Part shown: in pieces, positions 1 to 10,357 of the stretch
How the letters are laid out: each line of letters starts with the position of its first letter
Position numbering within the stretch: position 1 is the stretch's first letter
Assembly (NCBI GenBank): GCA_024703915.1
Contig: CP087969.1
Span: 1,054,001 to 1,118,000, forward strand
Direction of reading: 5' to 3'
DNA from: Massilia sp. H-1
GTDB taxonomy: Bacteria; Pseudomonadota; Gammaproteobacteria; Burkholderiales; Burkholderiaceae_D
DNA: 64,000 nucleotides
Notes under the pieces: generated by a model
What the model was told of the DNA's origin: nothing
Database searches by the model: none
Seen by the model: only the letters and a program-made list of their open reading frames with translations
Position numbers and translations under genes: made by a program

Positions 1-409
1 CCTCCTGCTCGCCGCAGGCGGCGCCCTCGCCCAGCAGACCAGCTTCGGCAGCACCAAGCTGTCGGCCTAAGCATGCACCTGATCAAGGCGGAAGTGGCCG
101 CCAACGATCCTCAGCGCCAGCAGGGGCTGATGTTTCATGAAAAAATGGAGGGCAATAACGGCATGGTGTTCGTGTTCGACCAGGCCAACACCCAGTGCAT
201 GTGGATGAAGAACACGCTGCTGCCGCTGTCGGTCGCCTTCCTCGACGACCAGGGCAAGATCGTCAATATCGAAGACATGCAGCCGCAGACGCTCGAGAGC
301 CATTGCTCGAAAAAGCCGGTGCGCTTCGCTGGAAATGAACCTGGGCTGGTTCAAGCAAAAGAACATCAAGCCGGGCATGACGATTGAAGGCTTGCCAGCG
401 GCAAAATAA
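1..409 (+). CDS. DUF192 family exported protein (5' end outside window)
   Basis: Small exported protein of the DUF192 (COG1430) family, whose function is not established. The window opens inside the signal peptide (LLAAGGALAQ). The family core follows, with the motifs GLMFHEKM, GMVFVFD and CMWMKNTLLPLS. The frame breaks at 65-72 (GCCTAAGC where SAGMHL needs GCCGGC) and near 330, where two bases are missing; it resumes as EMNLGWFKQKN and ends at TAA 407-409. A strong terminator follows directly. I read it as one intact gene with two sequence errors; ATG 73 is not the true start because it lies inside the conserved domain. Confidence 0.8.
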
Positions 410-424
410 AGCGCAGGCCAAGCG

Positions 425-460
425 AAAAAACCCGCCGTGACCAGGTCAGGCGGGTTTTTT
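425..460. terminator. bidirectional rho-independent terminator
   Basis: A run of A followed by CCCGCC, a 12-base loop and GGCGGG followed by a run of T gives a 10-bp stem flanked by A and T tracts. It can end the DUF192 gene on the plus strand and rpsT on the minus strand, which converge here. Confidence 0.85.
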
Positions 461-509
461 ACCATTCACAAGCTGCTCGGCGGAGCCAGTCCGCCTTCAC
501 ACGGTGCTA

Positions 510-776
510 TTAAGCGGCCAGTGCTTTCAGGGCTGCAGCCAGACGGCTCTTGTGGCGAGCTGCCTTGTTCTTGTGGATGATTTTCTTGTCAGCGATGCTG
601 TCGATCTTCGACACGGATGCCTGGAAGATCGTGGTTGCAGCCGCTTTGTCGCCAGCCTGGATGGCCTTGCGAACAGCTTTGATTGCGGTACGCAGGGTCG
701 AACGCTGCGACGAATTGTGAGCGTTTTGCTTAACTGCTTGACGAGCGCGTTTGCGCGCTTGTGCGGTATTTGCCAT
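510..776 (-). CDS. rpsT: 30S ribosomal protein S20
   Basis: Primary 16S rRNA-binding protein of the small ribosomal subunit. The 88-residue product has the full family length, is very rich in Ala, Lys and Arg, and shows the N-terminal [12 protein letters not shown] and the C-terminal [19 protein letters not shown] typical of S20. It is intact. It is transcribed away from murJ, the usual divergent arrangement of rpsT and murJ (mviN) in beta- and gammaproteobacteria. A good sigma70 promoter lies upstream at 868-896 and the shared terminator at 425-460 ends it. Confidence 0.97.
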   Translation of the reverse strand: MANTAQARKRARQAVKQNAHNSSQRSTLRTAIKAVRKAIQAGDKAAATTIFQASVSKIDSIADKKIIHKNKAARHKSRLAAALKALAA

Positions 777-867
777 GGAATTTCCTAGATCGGGTCAAGT
801 TGCGTTTGCAAACATTAGCGTCTGCTAAACATTAGTGTCTGCGTAACAGAATTCTGTACAGCCTTCG

Positions 868-896
868 ATTATAGCGAATTATTCCGTCAAGGGCAA
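868..896 (-). promoter_or_regulatory. probable sigma70 promoter of rpsT
   Basis: On the minus strand TTGCCC (-35, positions 891-896) and a perfect TATAAT (-10, 868-873) are separated by 17 bases. They lie about 90 bases upstream of the rpsT start codon. Called from consensus only. Confidence 0.55.
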
Positions 897-936
897 TTCT
901 TAAATCAACATTCGCTGTCCCCTGCCCTTGCCGGGC

Positions 937-950
937 TATAATCCCGGCCC
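937..950 (+). promoter_or_regulatory. possible -10 element of murJ (short or no leader)
   Basis: TATAAT at 937-942 lies inside a small CCGGG/CCCGG palindrome only eight bases before the murJ ATG. A start site at the normal distance would fall at or next to the ATG, giving an almost leaderless mRNA. No convincing -35 is seen. Confidence 0.35.
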
Positions 951-2516
951 ATGAACTTGCTCAAGACCCTCGCCGCCATTTCCAGCATGACCATGCTGTC
1001 CCGAGTCACCGGTTTTACTGCGCGAGAGCCTGATGGCGCGCGCCTTCGGTTCCGGCGTCTACACCGACGCCTTCATCGTCGCCTTCCGCCTGCCCAACTT
1101 GCTGCGCCGCCTGTTCGCCGAGGGGGCGTTCTCGCAAGCCTTCGTGCCGCTCTTGTCTGAATATAAAAACAAGAATGGCGAGGCCGAAACCAAGGAATTG
1201 ATCGACCAGGCCGCCACCTTCCTGCTGTGGAGCACGGTGCTGGTCAGCCTGGCTTCAAGCATTCTGGCCGCCCCGCTGCTGATCTACTGGATCGTCGACC
1301 CGGCCAGCCAGACCCCGGACAGCAAGCAGGCTGCGGTCTGGATGACGCGCTTCATGTTCCCGTATATCGCCTGCATGTCCTTCGTGGCGCTGGCTAGGCA
1401 GGCATTCTCAATACCTGGCGCCAGTTCAAGATCCCCGCGTTCACCCCGGTGATGCTCAACCTGTCCTTCATCTGCGCCTCGCTGTTCCTGCCCCAGTACC
1501 TGGCCCAGCCGATCTATGCGATGGCGATCGCGGTCATGGTCGGCGGCCTGCTGCAGGTGGCACTGCAGATCCCGTCGCTGGTGAAAATCGGCATGCTGCC
1601 GCGCATCCACCTGAACCCGATGGCGTCCCTGCGCGACCCGGGCGTGCGTCGCATCCTGCAAAAGATGGGGCCTAGCCCTGCTGGGCGTATCGGCCGCGCA
1701 GATCAGCCTGCTGATCAATACCACCATCGCTTCTACCACCTGGGGCCGGGCGCCGTGTCGGCCCTGAGCTGGGCCGACCGCCTGATGGAATTTCCCACCG
1801 CGATGCTGGGCGTGGCGCTCGGCACCATTTTGCTGCCGGGACTGTCGAAGGCGATCACCAACGACGACCCGAAAGAGTATTCTGGCTTGCTCAACTGGGG
1901 CCTGCGCCTGACCTTCCTGCTGGCCATACCGGCCGCGGTCGGCCTGGCCATGCTGGCCGAGCCGCTGATCGCCACCCTGTTCAACTACGGCAAGTTCGAC
2001 GCGGCCGCCACCCACGCGGCCGCCGCGCCGCTGGTGGCCTACAGCGCCGCTTGCTCGGCATCATCGTGGTCAAGATCCTGACCCCGGCCTTCTATGCGCG
2101 CCAGGACTTCCGTACTCCGGTGCGGATCGCCATCGGCACCGTGATCGCGGTCCAACTGCTCAACGGGCTGCTGGTGCAGGTGCTTGACTTCGGCGTGTCC
2201 GGCCTGGCCCTGTCGATCGGCCTGGGCGCCTGCATCAATGCTTAGCTGCATGTACTTCCTGCTGCGCAAGCGCGACATTTTCACGCCCCAGCCGGGCTGG
2301 CCCCTGTTCTTCGCCAAGCTGACGCTGGCGGTGCTGGTCATGGGCGCCCTGGCCTGGTACGCGCGCGGCCTGTTCGCCTGGACCGGGCCCGGCGTGCACG
2401 GCCTGCTGCGCGCCTCGAAACTGGGCGCCATCGTCTCGGTGTGCGTGGCCGTGTATTTCGGCGTGCTGTTCGCGCTCGGCTTCCGCCTGGGCGACTTCCG
2501 GCGCGCGGCGCGCTAG
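951..2516 (+). CDS. murJ: lipid II flippase MurJ (frameshifted in this sequence)
   Basis: Polytopic inner-membrane flippase that moves lipid II across the membrane for peptidoglycan synthesis. The start MNLLKTLAAISSMTMLSRVTG and the block YTDAFIVAFRLPNLLRRLFAEGAF are family hallmarks; later segments keep the MATE-like hydrophobic helices through GLGACINA and YFLLRKRDIF. Length (about 520 residues) is normal. Breaks occur near 1015 (after RVTG), 1396-1404, 1672 (GCCTAGCC in place of GCCGGCC), 2050 (GCCGGC read as GCCGC) and 2240-2246 (GCTTAGC for GCCGGC), and the frame recovers each time. Since murJ is essential, these are very probably sequencing errors. Divergent from rpsT, convergent with the secretion operon. 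Confidence 0.93.
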
Positions 2517-2519
2517 GCG

Positions 2520-3331
2520 CTAGCAGTTCACCACTAGTACTTGCGCCCGGGCGGCGGCACGTTCCGGTTCGATGCTTAGGCCGCCGATGCCGCCGATGCC
2601 GCTGCCGCAGCCGCCGCTGCGGCGGCTTCTTCGGCCTGGCGCTCGGCATCTTCTGCCTGCTGGCGCTCGGCTTCGGCCGCTTCCGCGGCGGCGCGCTCCT
2701 GCGCCGCCATGTCCACATCGCCCGCTTCGGCCGTCTCGCGCGCCGGATTTTGCGCTGTCGCTCCTGGGCTAGGCTGGGCGGCACGGGGACCGTCCCGGCC
2801 GGGCGGTCGAACAGCGACCCGCCCACCGGCGAATTGGGCGGTGTCGGCACCGAGCCCGGCATGCCATCGCCGTTAAGCAATCATGAACTTCCAGTCCGAG
2901 ATGCGTTCGCGGTTGTCCAGGTTCTGAAAGCGGATATCGAAATTGGCCACCTTGAGCGGACGCCGGTCCGACAGGCTGTACACCCCGAGCACGCCGATCT
3001 TGTCGCCCAGCCAGACGATGCCCCATTCAGCCTTGCCGGTGACCGGATCGACGAAGATCTTGCGCAGGTGGCGGCGCGGATTGGGAAAGCGCGGATCCTT
3101 GAGCAGATCCTGCAGGCTGCGCGGCTGCTTGAGCTGGCCCTCCGGCGTGGCGCCGGCGTAGCTGCGCAGCGCTTCGCTGAACTGGGCGCCGATCTCGAGC
3201 AGCTCTTCCTCGGCGGCCGCGCGTTGCAGCACGCTGCCCGCCTTCAGCGTGGCGGCGCCCACCAGGCCGATGACCATCAACAGGACGATCAGGCCCAGGT
3301 AGGTGAAACCGCGTGCGCCGGGCCGCTGCAT
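2520..3331 (-). CDS. pseudopilin-like protein with Ala/Glu-rich C-terminal tail
   Basis: Last gene of the secretion operon. It starts [20 protein letters not shown], a prepilin-like N-terminus (basic leader, Gly-Phe-Thr, hydrophobic helix) in which the usual Glu at +5 is replaced. A pilin-type domain follows, with [16 protein letters not shown]. The frame seems to end at TTA 2873-2875, but a Pro/Gly linker ([13 protein letters not shown]) continues in another frame. Then comes an Ala/Glu/Gln-rich stretch ([17 protein letters not shown] and a poly-Ala run) ending [10 protein letters not shown] at 2520, four bases from murJ. Breaks are near 2873, 2769 and 2574, all of GCCGGC type. The tail may form a coiled coil; its role is unknown. 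Confidence 0.7.
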
Positions 3332-3336
3332 GGATG

Positions 3337-3706
3337 CTACCACTCCGAATACGGCTTGCCGTGCTTGTCGTTGCCAGGCGCCCCGCTGCGGATGCCGTAC
3401 ACATTGCCCTTGCTCGCATCCTCGGGCGCGACCACGATCCAGGTATCGGTGCTCTCGGTGATCGGGTCGACCGGCAAGGCGCGCAGGTAGTGCTTCTCGA
3501 CCAGCTGTTCGAGCGAATCGGGATAGCGCCCGCGGTCCGAGTAGAACTGGTCGATCACGTCGCGCGTGCTGCGCAGGTTCTCGCGCAGGATGGTTTCCTT
3601 GGCGCTGTCGATGGTCGGGAAGTAGCGCGGCACGGCCAGCGACAGCAGCAGCGACGATGGCCAGCACCACCAGCAGTTCGATCAGCGTGAAGCCTTTGCG
3701 GGTCAT
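3337..3706 (-). CDS. type II secretion pseudopilin
   Basis: Short pseudopilin of about 123 residues. The N-terminus [19 protein letters not shown] is a textbook prepilin peptidase site (cleavage after Gly5, Glu at +5) followed by the hydrophobic assembly helix. The C-terminal half ([32 protein letters not shown]) is the GspG-like beta domain. One frameshift lies near 3650 just after the hydrophobic helix. It sits six bases after the previous pseudopilin gene and five before the next, so it belongs to the same transcript. Product is expected in the periplasmic pseudopilus. Confidence 0.85.
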
Positions 3707-3711
3707 GGTGC

Positions 3712-4193
3712 TCACCATTTCTTGTACGGGATGTCGTTCAGGCTTAGCGCGCTCGGACAGCGAGTACACATCGTACACGTCCTCGCCTTCCTGGGGATCG
3801 CTGGCCTCGCTCGCGTAGCTGCGCTTGCCCCAGGTCTGGGCGTCGGACAGCTGCGCGTCGCCGTTGAACGGGTCGCGCGGCACGCGCCGCAGGAAGAATA
3901 CCTTGGCCCGCTTGGGATTGCGCAGGTCGGGCGAACCTTCGACCAGTTCATCGAGCGTCTTCGGGTAGCCGTTGCTGTTGAGCGAACGGGCGATGCGTCC
4001 TTCGTCGTAGGCCTTCTTGTAGGCGTCGATCCCGGTCCGGATCTCGCGCAGGGCGCGCCGCAGGTCCTGCTCCTGCTTGCGCTGCACGACCACCTGCGAC
4101 ACCGGCACCGCCAGCGTGGCGAGCACGCCGAGGATGGCCAGCGTGACCAGCAGCTCGATCAGCGTGAAGCCGCGTCCGGGCGCGCGCCGTCAT
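3712..4193 (-). CDS. type II secretion pseudopilin (GspG/GspH-like)
   Basis: Pseudopilin of about 160 residues. The prepilin N-terminus [20 protein letters not shown] is split by a frameshift near 4165; the start MTARART overlaps the secretin stop (TGATGA), indicating coupling. The body carries [28 protein letters not shown] and [10 protein letters not shown], the calcium-loop style region of GspG-type pseudopilins. A second break at 3741-3748 (GCTTAGCG) precedes the end LNDIPYKKW. The downstream pseudopilin starts immediately after. Confidence 0.85.
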
Positions 4194-6178
4194 CACTGCT
4201 GCTCTTTGAGGGGCACGGTCTCGGGCAGCGGAACCGGCGTGATCACCGGCGCCGGCTGCGGCGCAGGAGCTGGGGAAGGATCCGCGGCCTACTGCGCGGG
4301 CGGCAAGGCGGCAGGCAGCAGCAGCCGGCAGCGCGCGCAGGGCCGGATTCGGCGGCATCACGGTCGGTGCCCGCGGCGCCGGATCCGGACGGCGCCGGAA
4401 GCTGGTCTCGGTGCCTTGGCGCCGAACTCGGAGGCCGACGCGGGCGGACGCTGAATGCTGCGCACCAGGTGCGGCGTGATCGACAGCACGATCTCGGTCT
4501 TGTCGTTGCTGTCGCCCTGGGAGCCGAACAGGCGCCCCAGAATCGGAATGCTGCCGAAGCCGGGCACCTTGCTGCCGCTGCTGCGGTCCGCATTGCTGAT
4601 CAGGCCTAGCCAGCACCTGGTTCTCGCCGTCCTTGAGCTGCAGCATCGTGGTCGCTTCGGTCGTGCCGATCTGGTAGGCCGTGGTGCCGGACTTGGTGGT
4701 GGTCGTGTTCACCAGGTTGCTGACGGTCAGTCCGATGCGAATGCCGATCTCGTTGTTCAGATAGATGGTCGGCTCGACGTTGAGCGTCAGGCCCACGTCC
4801 AGATAGCTGACCGACTCCGAGGCGAAGCCGTTCGCGCCCGGCGAAATCGTGGTCGTGATGTTGGGGACTTTGTCGCCGATGACGACCTTGGCCTTCTCCT
4901 TGTTGCACACGCGGATGCGCGGATTGGCCAGGGTGTTCGAATCGGTGTCGGTCTGGTTGGCGTTGACGGTGGCCGAGACGCCCGTGACGCCGATGTTGCG
5001 CCGGTTCAGGCCGCGCAGATTGTCGATCGTCAGCGGGGTTAGCTTGCCGTCGATGTCGACGAACGAGAGCGGCGCCAGCGCCAGTTTCTCGGGCCAGGCC
5101 ACGCCCAGGTCGAGCAGGCGCTTGCGCTTGACCTCGAGAATCTCCACTTCCAGCATCACTTCCGGCTCCGAGATGTCCTGCAGCGCCACCAGCTTGGCGG
5201 CCAGCTTGATCGCTTCCGGGCTGTCGCGCATGATCACCAGATTGAGCTTCTCGTCGATCACCACGTCGCGCGTCTTGAGGATGGTCTTGAGCGTGTTGGC
5301 GACCGATTTGGCATCGGCGTTGGACAGGTAGAAGGTCTTGATCGTCATCTCCTGGTATTCCTTGAGCTTGGCGGCCACGTTCAGGGAAGACCAGGATCGT
5401 ATTGCCGTCCATGACCTGCTGCTCGAGCTGATTGGTCACCAGCAGGAAGTGGATGGCCGCTTCCACGGTACTGTTTTTCAGGAAGATCGAGGTGCGCTGG
5501 TCGGCCTTGACGTCCTTGTCGAACACGAAGTTCAGGCTTGGCGCGGCGCGAAATGACTTCGAACACCTGCTTGAGCGGCGCTTCGCGGAACTCGATGCTG
5601 ATCGGCTGCCGGTAGGCGGCGGCCAGGCCCGTTTCGGCGACCGGGGCGGCGCTCAGCTTGTCGCTGGCGCGATTCGACAGCTGGCGCGCCTGCTCGTGGC
5701 TGGGGCGCTCGGTCAGGATCGTGGCCGCCCTCGCGCGCGCCCTTCGTAGTCGCCCTTCTCGAACAGCGCTTCGCCTTCGTCGAGCACGCGCACGTGGCGC
5801 GTGTCGGATTCGATCGCGCGCATGCCCATCTGGGCCCGCTCGTTGGCCGGATCGATCGCCAGCACGCGCTGGTAATCCTGCGCGGCCAGCGCCACTTTGC
5901 CCAGCGCCAGCGTGCGGTCGGCCTGGTCCAGCAGGCGCAGCGCGCTGCGGTCGCGGGCCTGAATGAAGGCGGCCCGGTACTGCGGATTGGACGGATCGGC
6001 GGCGATCGCCTGCTGGTACTTGAGCAGTCCCGCTTCGACCTTGTCGGCCGCCACCAGCGAACGTCCTTCGCGGTACGCCATCTGGCCGCTGCAGGAAACG
6101 AGCAGCAGCAGCGCCCACGGGCACCAGCAAGCGGCGCGACAGGTACAGGCAACGTGTGCCGATCAGGTGACTAGGCAT
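4193..6178 (-). CDS. gspD: secretin, lipoprotein with N-terminal TPR region
   Basis: Outer-membrane secretin ring of the secretion machine. The N-terminus has a lipobox (LVSC) near residue 25, so it is probably a lipoprotein. A TPR-like helical region follows to about residue 150 (ADKVEAGLLKYQQAIAADP, LAAQDYQRVLAIDPANERA). Then come an STN/N0-type domain (PISIEFREAPLKQVFEVIS), N1-type repeats (FYLSNADAKSVANTLKTIL) and the secretin domain, with VPNITTTI, SYLDVGLTLNVEPTI and GSIPILGRLFGS. The tail after about residue 590 is Pro/Ala-rich. Start ATG 6178 overlaps the stop of the previous gene. Breaks lie near 6110, 5735, 5548, 5385, 4607 and in the tail near 4410. Confidence 0.92.
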
Positions 6179-6749
6179 CAGTCGAGTACTCCAATGTTGA
6201 GCTGTTGAACCTGGTTCAACGGCAGATAGGTCAGGGTCAGGTTGGGCGGCGTGATCGCGTCGACGCGGTACATGCCTTCGATAACGGTCTTGTCGCGCAC
6301 GATGAAGGTCTTGTCGCCGCGCGCCAGGTACACTTCCCAGCTGCCGTCGGCCACGGCCTTGCCGAGGAAAGTGAACGGCAGCGGCGGCGCCATCGGCGGC
6401 GGTGGTGGCGGCGGCGCCACGGCCTGGGCGGCCACCGGCGGCGGCGGCAGGTTCCAGTCGCGCCTACTGAACAGGTCGCCCGGCACGCCCAGCTTCTCGT
6501 CGTCGTTGCCGATCAGGACGGAGCGCGGCAGCAGCAGCAGGATCGCCGCTTCGCCGCCGCTGGCAGCCGCTGCGCTGGCAGCCAGGCATGCTGGCAGCCG
6601 GCAGCCGGCATGTACCGCTGGCGGGCTGGCGCGCGGGGGCGCGTTCGACCGCTTCGACCACGCCGCTGTCGGGCCTAGCCGTCGTCGAACAAGACCAGCG
6701 CGGCGGCGGCGGCCAGGGCCACGCCCAAGCCCATATGGAGCGGCTTCAT
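6178..6749 (-). CDS. secretion-system inner-membrane protein, GspC/PilP-like
   Basis: Single N-terminal transmembrane segment (MGLGVALAAAAALVLF), a low-complexity Pro/Ala linker with a seven-proline run (PPPPPPP near 6390), and a C-terminal small beta domain: FTFLGKAVADGSWEVYLARG ... GMYRVDAITPPNLTLTYLPL. This layout and the position between PilO-like and secretin genes match PilP or GspC, the periplasmic link between inner-membrane platform and secretin. The start overlaps the previous stop (ATGA). Breaks are near 6675 (GCCTAGCC), 6590 and 6466. Assignment is by context and topology; I see no diagnostic motif. Confidence 0.65.
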
Positions 6750-7316
6750 GGCGTCACTCCCGCTGGCTGGTCGGCCAGGAACAGCGTCAGGCGCACGCGC
6801 TTCCGAGCTGCGGCTCGCCGATGTTCTCGCGCTTGAAACTGAGTTCGTCGAGCGAGGCAAAGGGAATCGTGCGCAGCGCCAGCAGGCTGAAGGTCGACAC
6901 GTCGTTGTAGCTGCCCTTGACCGGCAGCGTCACCTGGTAGGTATGCAGGCGCGTTGCGGTCGTAGCCTACCTTGTATTCGCCCTGCTTGAGGGTCAGGGT
7001 AGGCCTTGGCGGCCAGGTCGAACAGGGTGCGCACCTGCTGCTCGGCATAGCGCTTCTCGCCCAGCGCGCCGTAGAACAGGGCCAGGTTCTCGGACGACGT
7101 CATGCGCGCGGCCTTGACCGTCAGCGCCTGCGGCTGGGTGGCCAGGCGCAGGGCGACCCGCTGCTGCTGCGCCTGCAGTGTGCGCTGCGGCACGAGCCAG
7201 GCCAGCGCCGCGGCGCCAGCCACCAGCAGCACGCCGGCCGCGCACAGCACGGGGCCGCGCGCCATCAGGAACAGGCGGGCGCGCAGCAACAGCGCGGGGA
7301 AGGAAAGCTGGTTCAT
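6746..7316 (-). CDS. PilO-like inner-membrane assembly protein
   Basis: Bitopic protein of about 190 residues: transmembrane segment near residues 22-45 (VLCAAGVLLVAGAAALAWLV), a short coiled coil (RTLQAQQQRVALRLATQ) and a periplasmic domain with LALFYGALGEKRYAEQQVR, TYQVTLPVKGSYNDVSTFSL and SLDELSFKRENIGEPQL. The length, topology and ferredoxin-like C-terminus match PilO/GspM. ATGA overlap with both flanking genes shows translational coupling. Breaks are near 7005, 6955 and 6800. Confidence 0.75.
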
Positions 7317-7860
7317 GGCGCCGTCCATTCTGCTTCGATCTGGAAGCGGATCGGGCGCGCCGGATCGAGGTCGTTGATTTCATGGCGCGTCAGCACCACG
7401 CCGGCATGAACAGTTCCTGCTTCTTCAGTTCTTCCACGTAGCCGATCATGGCGTCGCTCGACTTGGCTTCGGCGGTGATCTTCATGGTGCGCTTGCGCGG
7501 TCCGGTTCCAGCGCCAGCATCGCAATCTCGGGCGGCGTGGCAGCGCCGATCGCATCGTGCAGCGCGCGCCACGGCAAATTGAGCTGCATGATGGCGGCAT
7601 TGACGGCGCCGGCCTGCAGTTCGCCAATGCGGGGCGCGGTCCTGGCGGCGACCGGGGCGACCGGCGCGGCCGCGCGCTGGCGGGCCGCCTGCAACTGGAG
7701 CTGGTCGGCGCGCTGCTGCGCCAGCAGCTGCGCGCCCTGCACCCCGGCGTACAGGCACAGCAGCAGCGCGGCGCTTAGCCACGGCCCAGGTACGGGGGCC
7801 GGTGCGGTGCAGCGTGCGCTGCACGCCGGGCGCGGAAAAATCGATCTGAAGCTCGCTCAT
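7313..7860 (-). CDS. PilN-like inner-membrane assembly protein
   Basis: Starts MSELQIDFSAPGVQRTLHR in a cytoplasmic tail, followed by a transmembrane segment (AALLLCLYAGVQGAQLLAQQ), coiled coil and a periplasmic alpha/beta domain. PilN partners PilM in the cytoplasm and PilO in the periplasm. The start codon overlaps the previous stop (ATGA) and the stop overlaps the PilO start. Breaks are at 7773-7780 (GCTTAGCC), 7500 and 7398 (one base lost next to GCCGGC). The last part reads EINDLDPARPIRFQIEAEWT. Confidence 0.75.
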
Positions 7861-8681
7861 GAGGCAATTCCGGTGACGGCCAGGCGCGCCGCGGGCGACA
7901 GCCCAGCGCCCCCGTCCCGGTCCAGCAAGGTGCAGGCCAGCGCTGCGCCCGCGCTGTTGTTCCATGCCGCAGGCAGCCAGCCCGGCCAGCTGCAGGCGCG
8001 CGGGCACGGGCAGGTTCAGGCGCAGCGCTTCGCGCGCGATGTGGCGCTCCAGCCATTCCAGGCTGGCGCCGTCGGGCAGCGCAACCGCGCGCACGGCCTG
8101 CAGGCGACCGCCGTCGATCGCGCCCACGGTCAGCACGCCTAAGCCTGCACCTGGCCATACCAGGCGCCTAGCCTTGAGCGCGCCCCTGCCAGCGGTTAAA
8201 GCTTAGCCACGAACTGGGGCAGGATGCCGACCAGGGTCAGTTGATGCTGGGCCGCCGCCTGTTCCAGCACGGCCAGCAGCTGGCGCGGCATGGCGCCAAG
8301 CCAGGAAGGGACGCGCCGCGTCCCAGCTTAACCGAAATTTTCCAGCCCGTTGCTTAGGCTCGCCGTACAGGGCCTGAAAGCGCAGCGGGCCGCCCCTTCC
8401 AGGTCGGCCAGGCGGGCCAGCCTTGCGGCGGCACCACTTGCCACAGGCGCGCCAGCTCGTCGGCCAGCACCACCGTGGCTTACCCAGTTGCTGCAGCCGA
8501 TGTCGGCCAGCAGCTGGCGCAGGCCGAGCCGATGGCTTCGGTGGCGCCGGGACCGGCGCTGTCGATGGCCAGTTCGGCGACGATGCGCGCTCCCTTGCCG
8601 CCCCAGCCATGCGGCCGTGGCCAGCGCCAGCGCGCCCGGGGCCACGCCGATGCGCAGCGATTGTCCGAAGTGCTTACGCAT
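7857..8681 (-). CDS. PilM/GspL-like cytoplasmic ATPase-fold platform protein (heavily frameshifted)
   Basis: The start MRKHFGQSLRIGVAPGALAL overlaps the gspE stop. The remaining sequence is scattered over three frames: IVAELAIDSAGPGATEAIGS, FRLSWDAARPFL, LTLVGILPQFVA, GVLTVGAIDGGRLQAVRAVA and AARLAVTGIAS. Its position between gspE and the PilN-like gene, and its length near 275 residues, match the actin-fold PilM/GspL that links the motor ATPase to the membrane platform. At least eight breaks occur (for example 8354-8360, 8478, 8200, 8166, 8138), so domain detail cannot be verified. Confidence 0.6.
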
Positions 8682-10349
8682 GCAGTGTCACCCGTTTGAT
8701 TTCCGTGAGCGTGGTCGCGCCACGCCGCACCAGTTCGAGCGCCGCCAGGCGCAGGCTGCGGGTACCGTTGTCGTAGGCGGCCTGCTTGATCTGGCGGATC
8801 GGGCGCTTGTCGACGATCAGTTCGCGAATCTCGTCGTTCAGGGTCAGGATCTCGGCGATCGAGCGGCGCCCCTTGTAGCCGGTGCCGCGGCAGTCGCCAC
8901 AGCCTTTGCCCTGCATGAACAGGTAGCCGATCACGTCCTTGCGCTCGAGATTGACCGAAGCGAGTTCCTCGTCCGACGGGTCGTACCGGGCCGCGCAGTG
9001 CGGACAGTTCATGCGCACCAGGCGCTGGGCCCAGATGCCGTTCAGGGCCGACACGAAGGCATACGGGTCGATCCCCATGTGGGTGAAGCGGCCGAACACG
9101 TCGAACACGTTATTGGCGTGCACGGTGGTCAGGACCAGGTGGCCGGTCAGGGCCGACTGCACCGCGATTTCGGCCGTTTCGCGGTCACGGATCTCGCCCA
9201 CCATGATCTTGTCCGGGTCGTGCCGCAGAATCGAGCGCAAGCCCTTGGCGAAGGTGAGGCCCTTCTTTTCATTGACCGGAATTTGCAGGATGCCGGGCAG
9301 CTGGTACTCGACCGGGTCTTCGATGGTGATGATCTTTTCGCGCCCGTTGTGGATCTCGGTCAGGGCCGCGTACAGGGTGGTGGTCTTGCCCGAGCCGGTC
9401 GGACCGGTCACCAGCAGCATGCCATAGGCTTCCTGGGCCAGCGTGCGCAGCGACACCAGCGAGGCGGCATCGAAGCCGAGCGCTTCGAGCGTGAGCGAGC
9501 CGTAGGCTTCGATCATGGCGCGCTTGTCGAGAATCCGGATCACCGCGTCTTCGCCGTGAATGCTGGGCATGATCGAGACCCGCAGGTCGATCTCGCGCCC
9601 GCCCGATTCGACCCGGAAGCTGCCGTCCTGCGGCACGCGCCGTTCGGCGATGTCGAGTTCGGCCAGCACCTTCAGCCGCGAAATGATGTGTTCGGCCACT
9701 TCGACCCCGCCCACCGAGGTGGCGTGATCGAGCACGCCGTCGACCCGGTACTTGACGGCCAGGCCATGCTACCGTGCTCTCGAGGTGGATGTCGGAGGCG
9801 CTTAGGCCTTGAGCGCGTCGTACAGGGTCGAGTTGACCAGCTTGACGGCCGGACTGGCCGCTTCCGAGACCGAGGCGAACGACAGCACGGCGGCGGTCTT
9901 GCCGTCGTGCCTAACCTTCGCTGCTGCTTAGCCACCAGCGAATCGACCGCGCGCGCCGACTCTTCCTGCTTGGACAGGTAAGCCTGGATGTCGGACGCCA
10001 GCGCCAGGCGCAGCAGCAGCGGCGCGCCGGGACGGGCGTGCGCCTGGGTTTCGATCCAGGTTTGCAGATCGAGGTCGAAGGGGTCGGCGATGACGCCGGT
10101 CAGCACCCCGCCCGCGCCGCGCAGCAGCACGCAATGGCGCATCAGGGCCTGGGCCAGCGGCAGCAGGTCGAAGGCCTGGCGCCTGTTCGAGCATGTCGGC
10201 CGTCTCCATCACCGTCAGGCCGAACGGCTGCGCCAGCTCGCGCACGATCACGCGCGTCCAGGCCGGACATGGCTTCCAGTTCGGCCAGCAGCGGACGCTG
10301 CGATTGCACGCTCTGGGCGCGGGCGCGCCAGCAAGGCGGCGTCGATCAT
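8674..10349 (-). CDS. gspE: GspE/PulE-type secretion ATPase
   Basis: Hexameric cytoplasmic ATPase that powers pseudopilus assembly. The C-terminal half is intact and canonical: Walker A GPTGSGKTTTL, Asp box IITIEDPVEYQ, His box LTGHLVLTTVHANN, and a zinc-binding tetracysteine pair (CPHC ... CGDC). The N-terminal GSPII_E domain is readable across several frames (LIAELEAM-like start, FDLDLQTWIETQAHARPGAP). Breaks are at 9770, 9803-9810, 9910, 9927, 10183 and 10262. About 555 residues. It follows gspF by eight bases and overlaps the PilM-like gene, so it is mid-operon. Confidence 0.92.
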
Positions 10350-10357
10350 GGCGGCAC

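Noticed and set aside
2441..3490. Long plus-strand frames across the pseudopilin and secretin genes
   Set aside because: Arg-rich, low-complexity products typical of antisense frames in GC-rich DNA; the minus strand carries recognisable secretion proteins.
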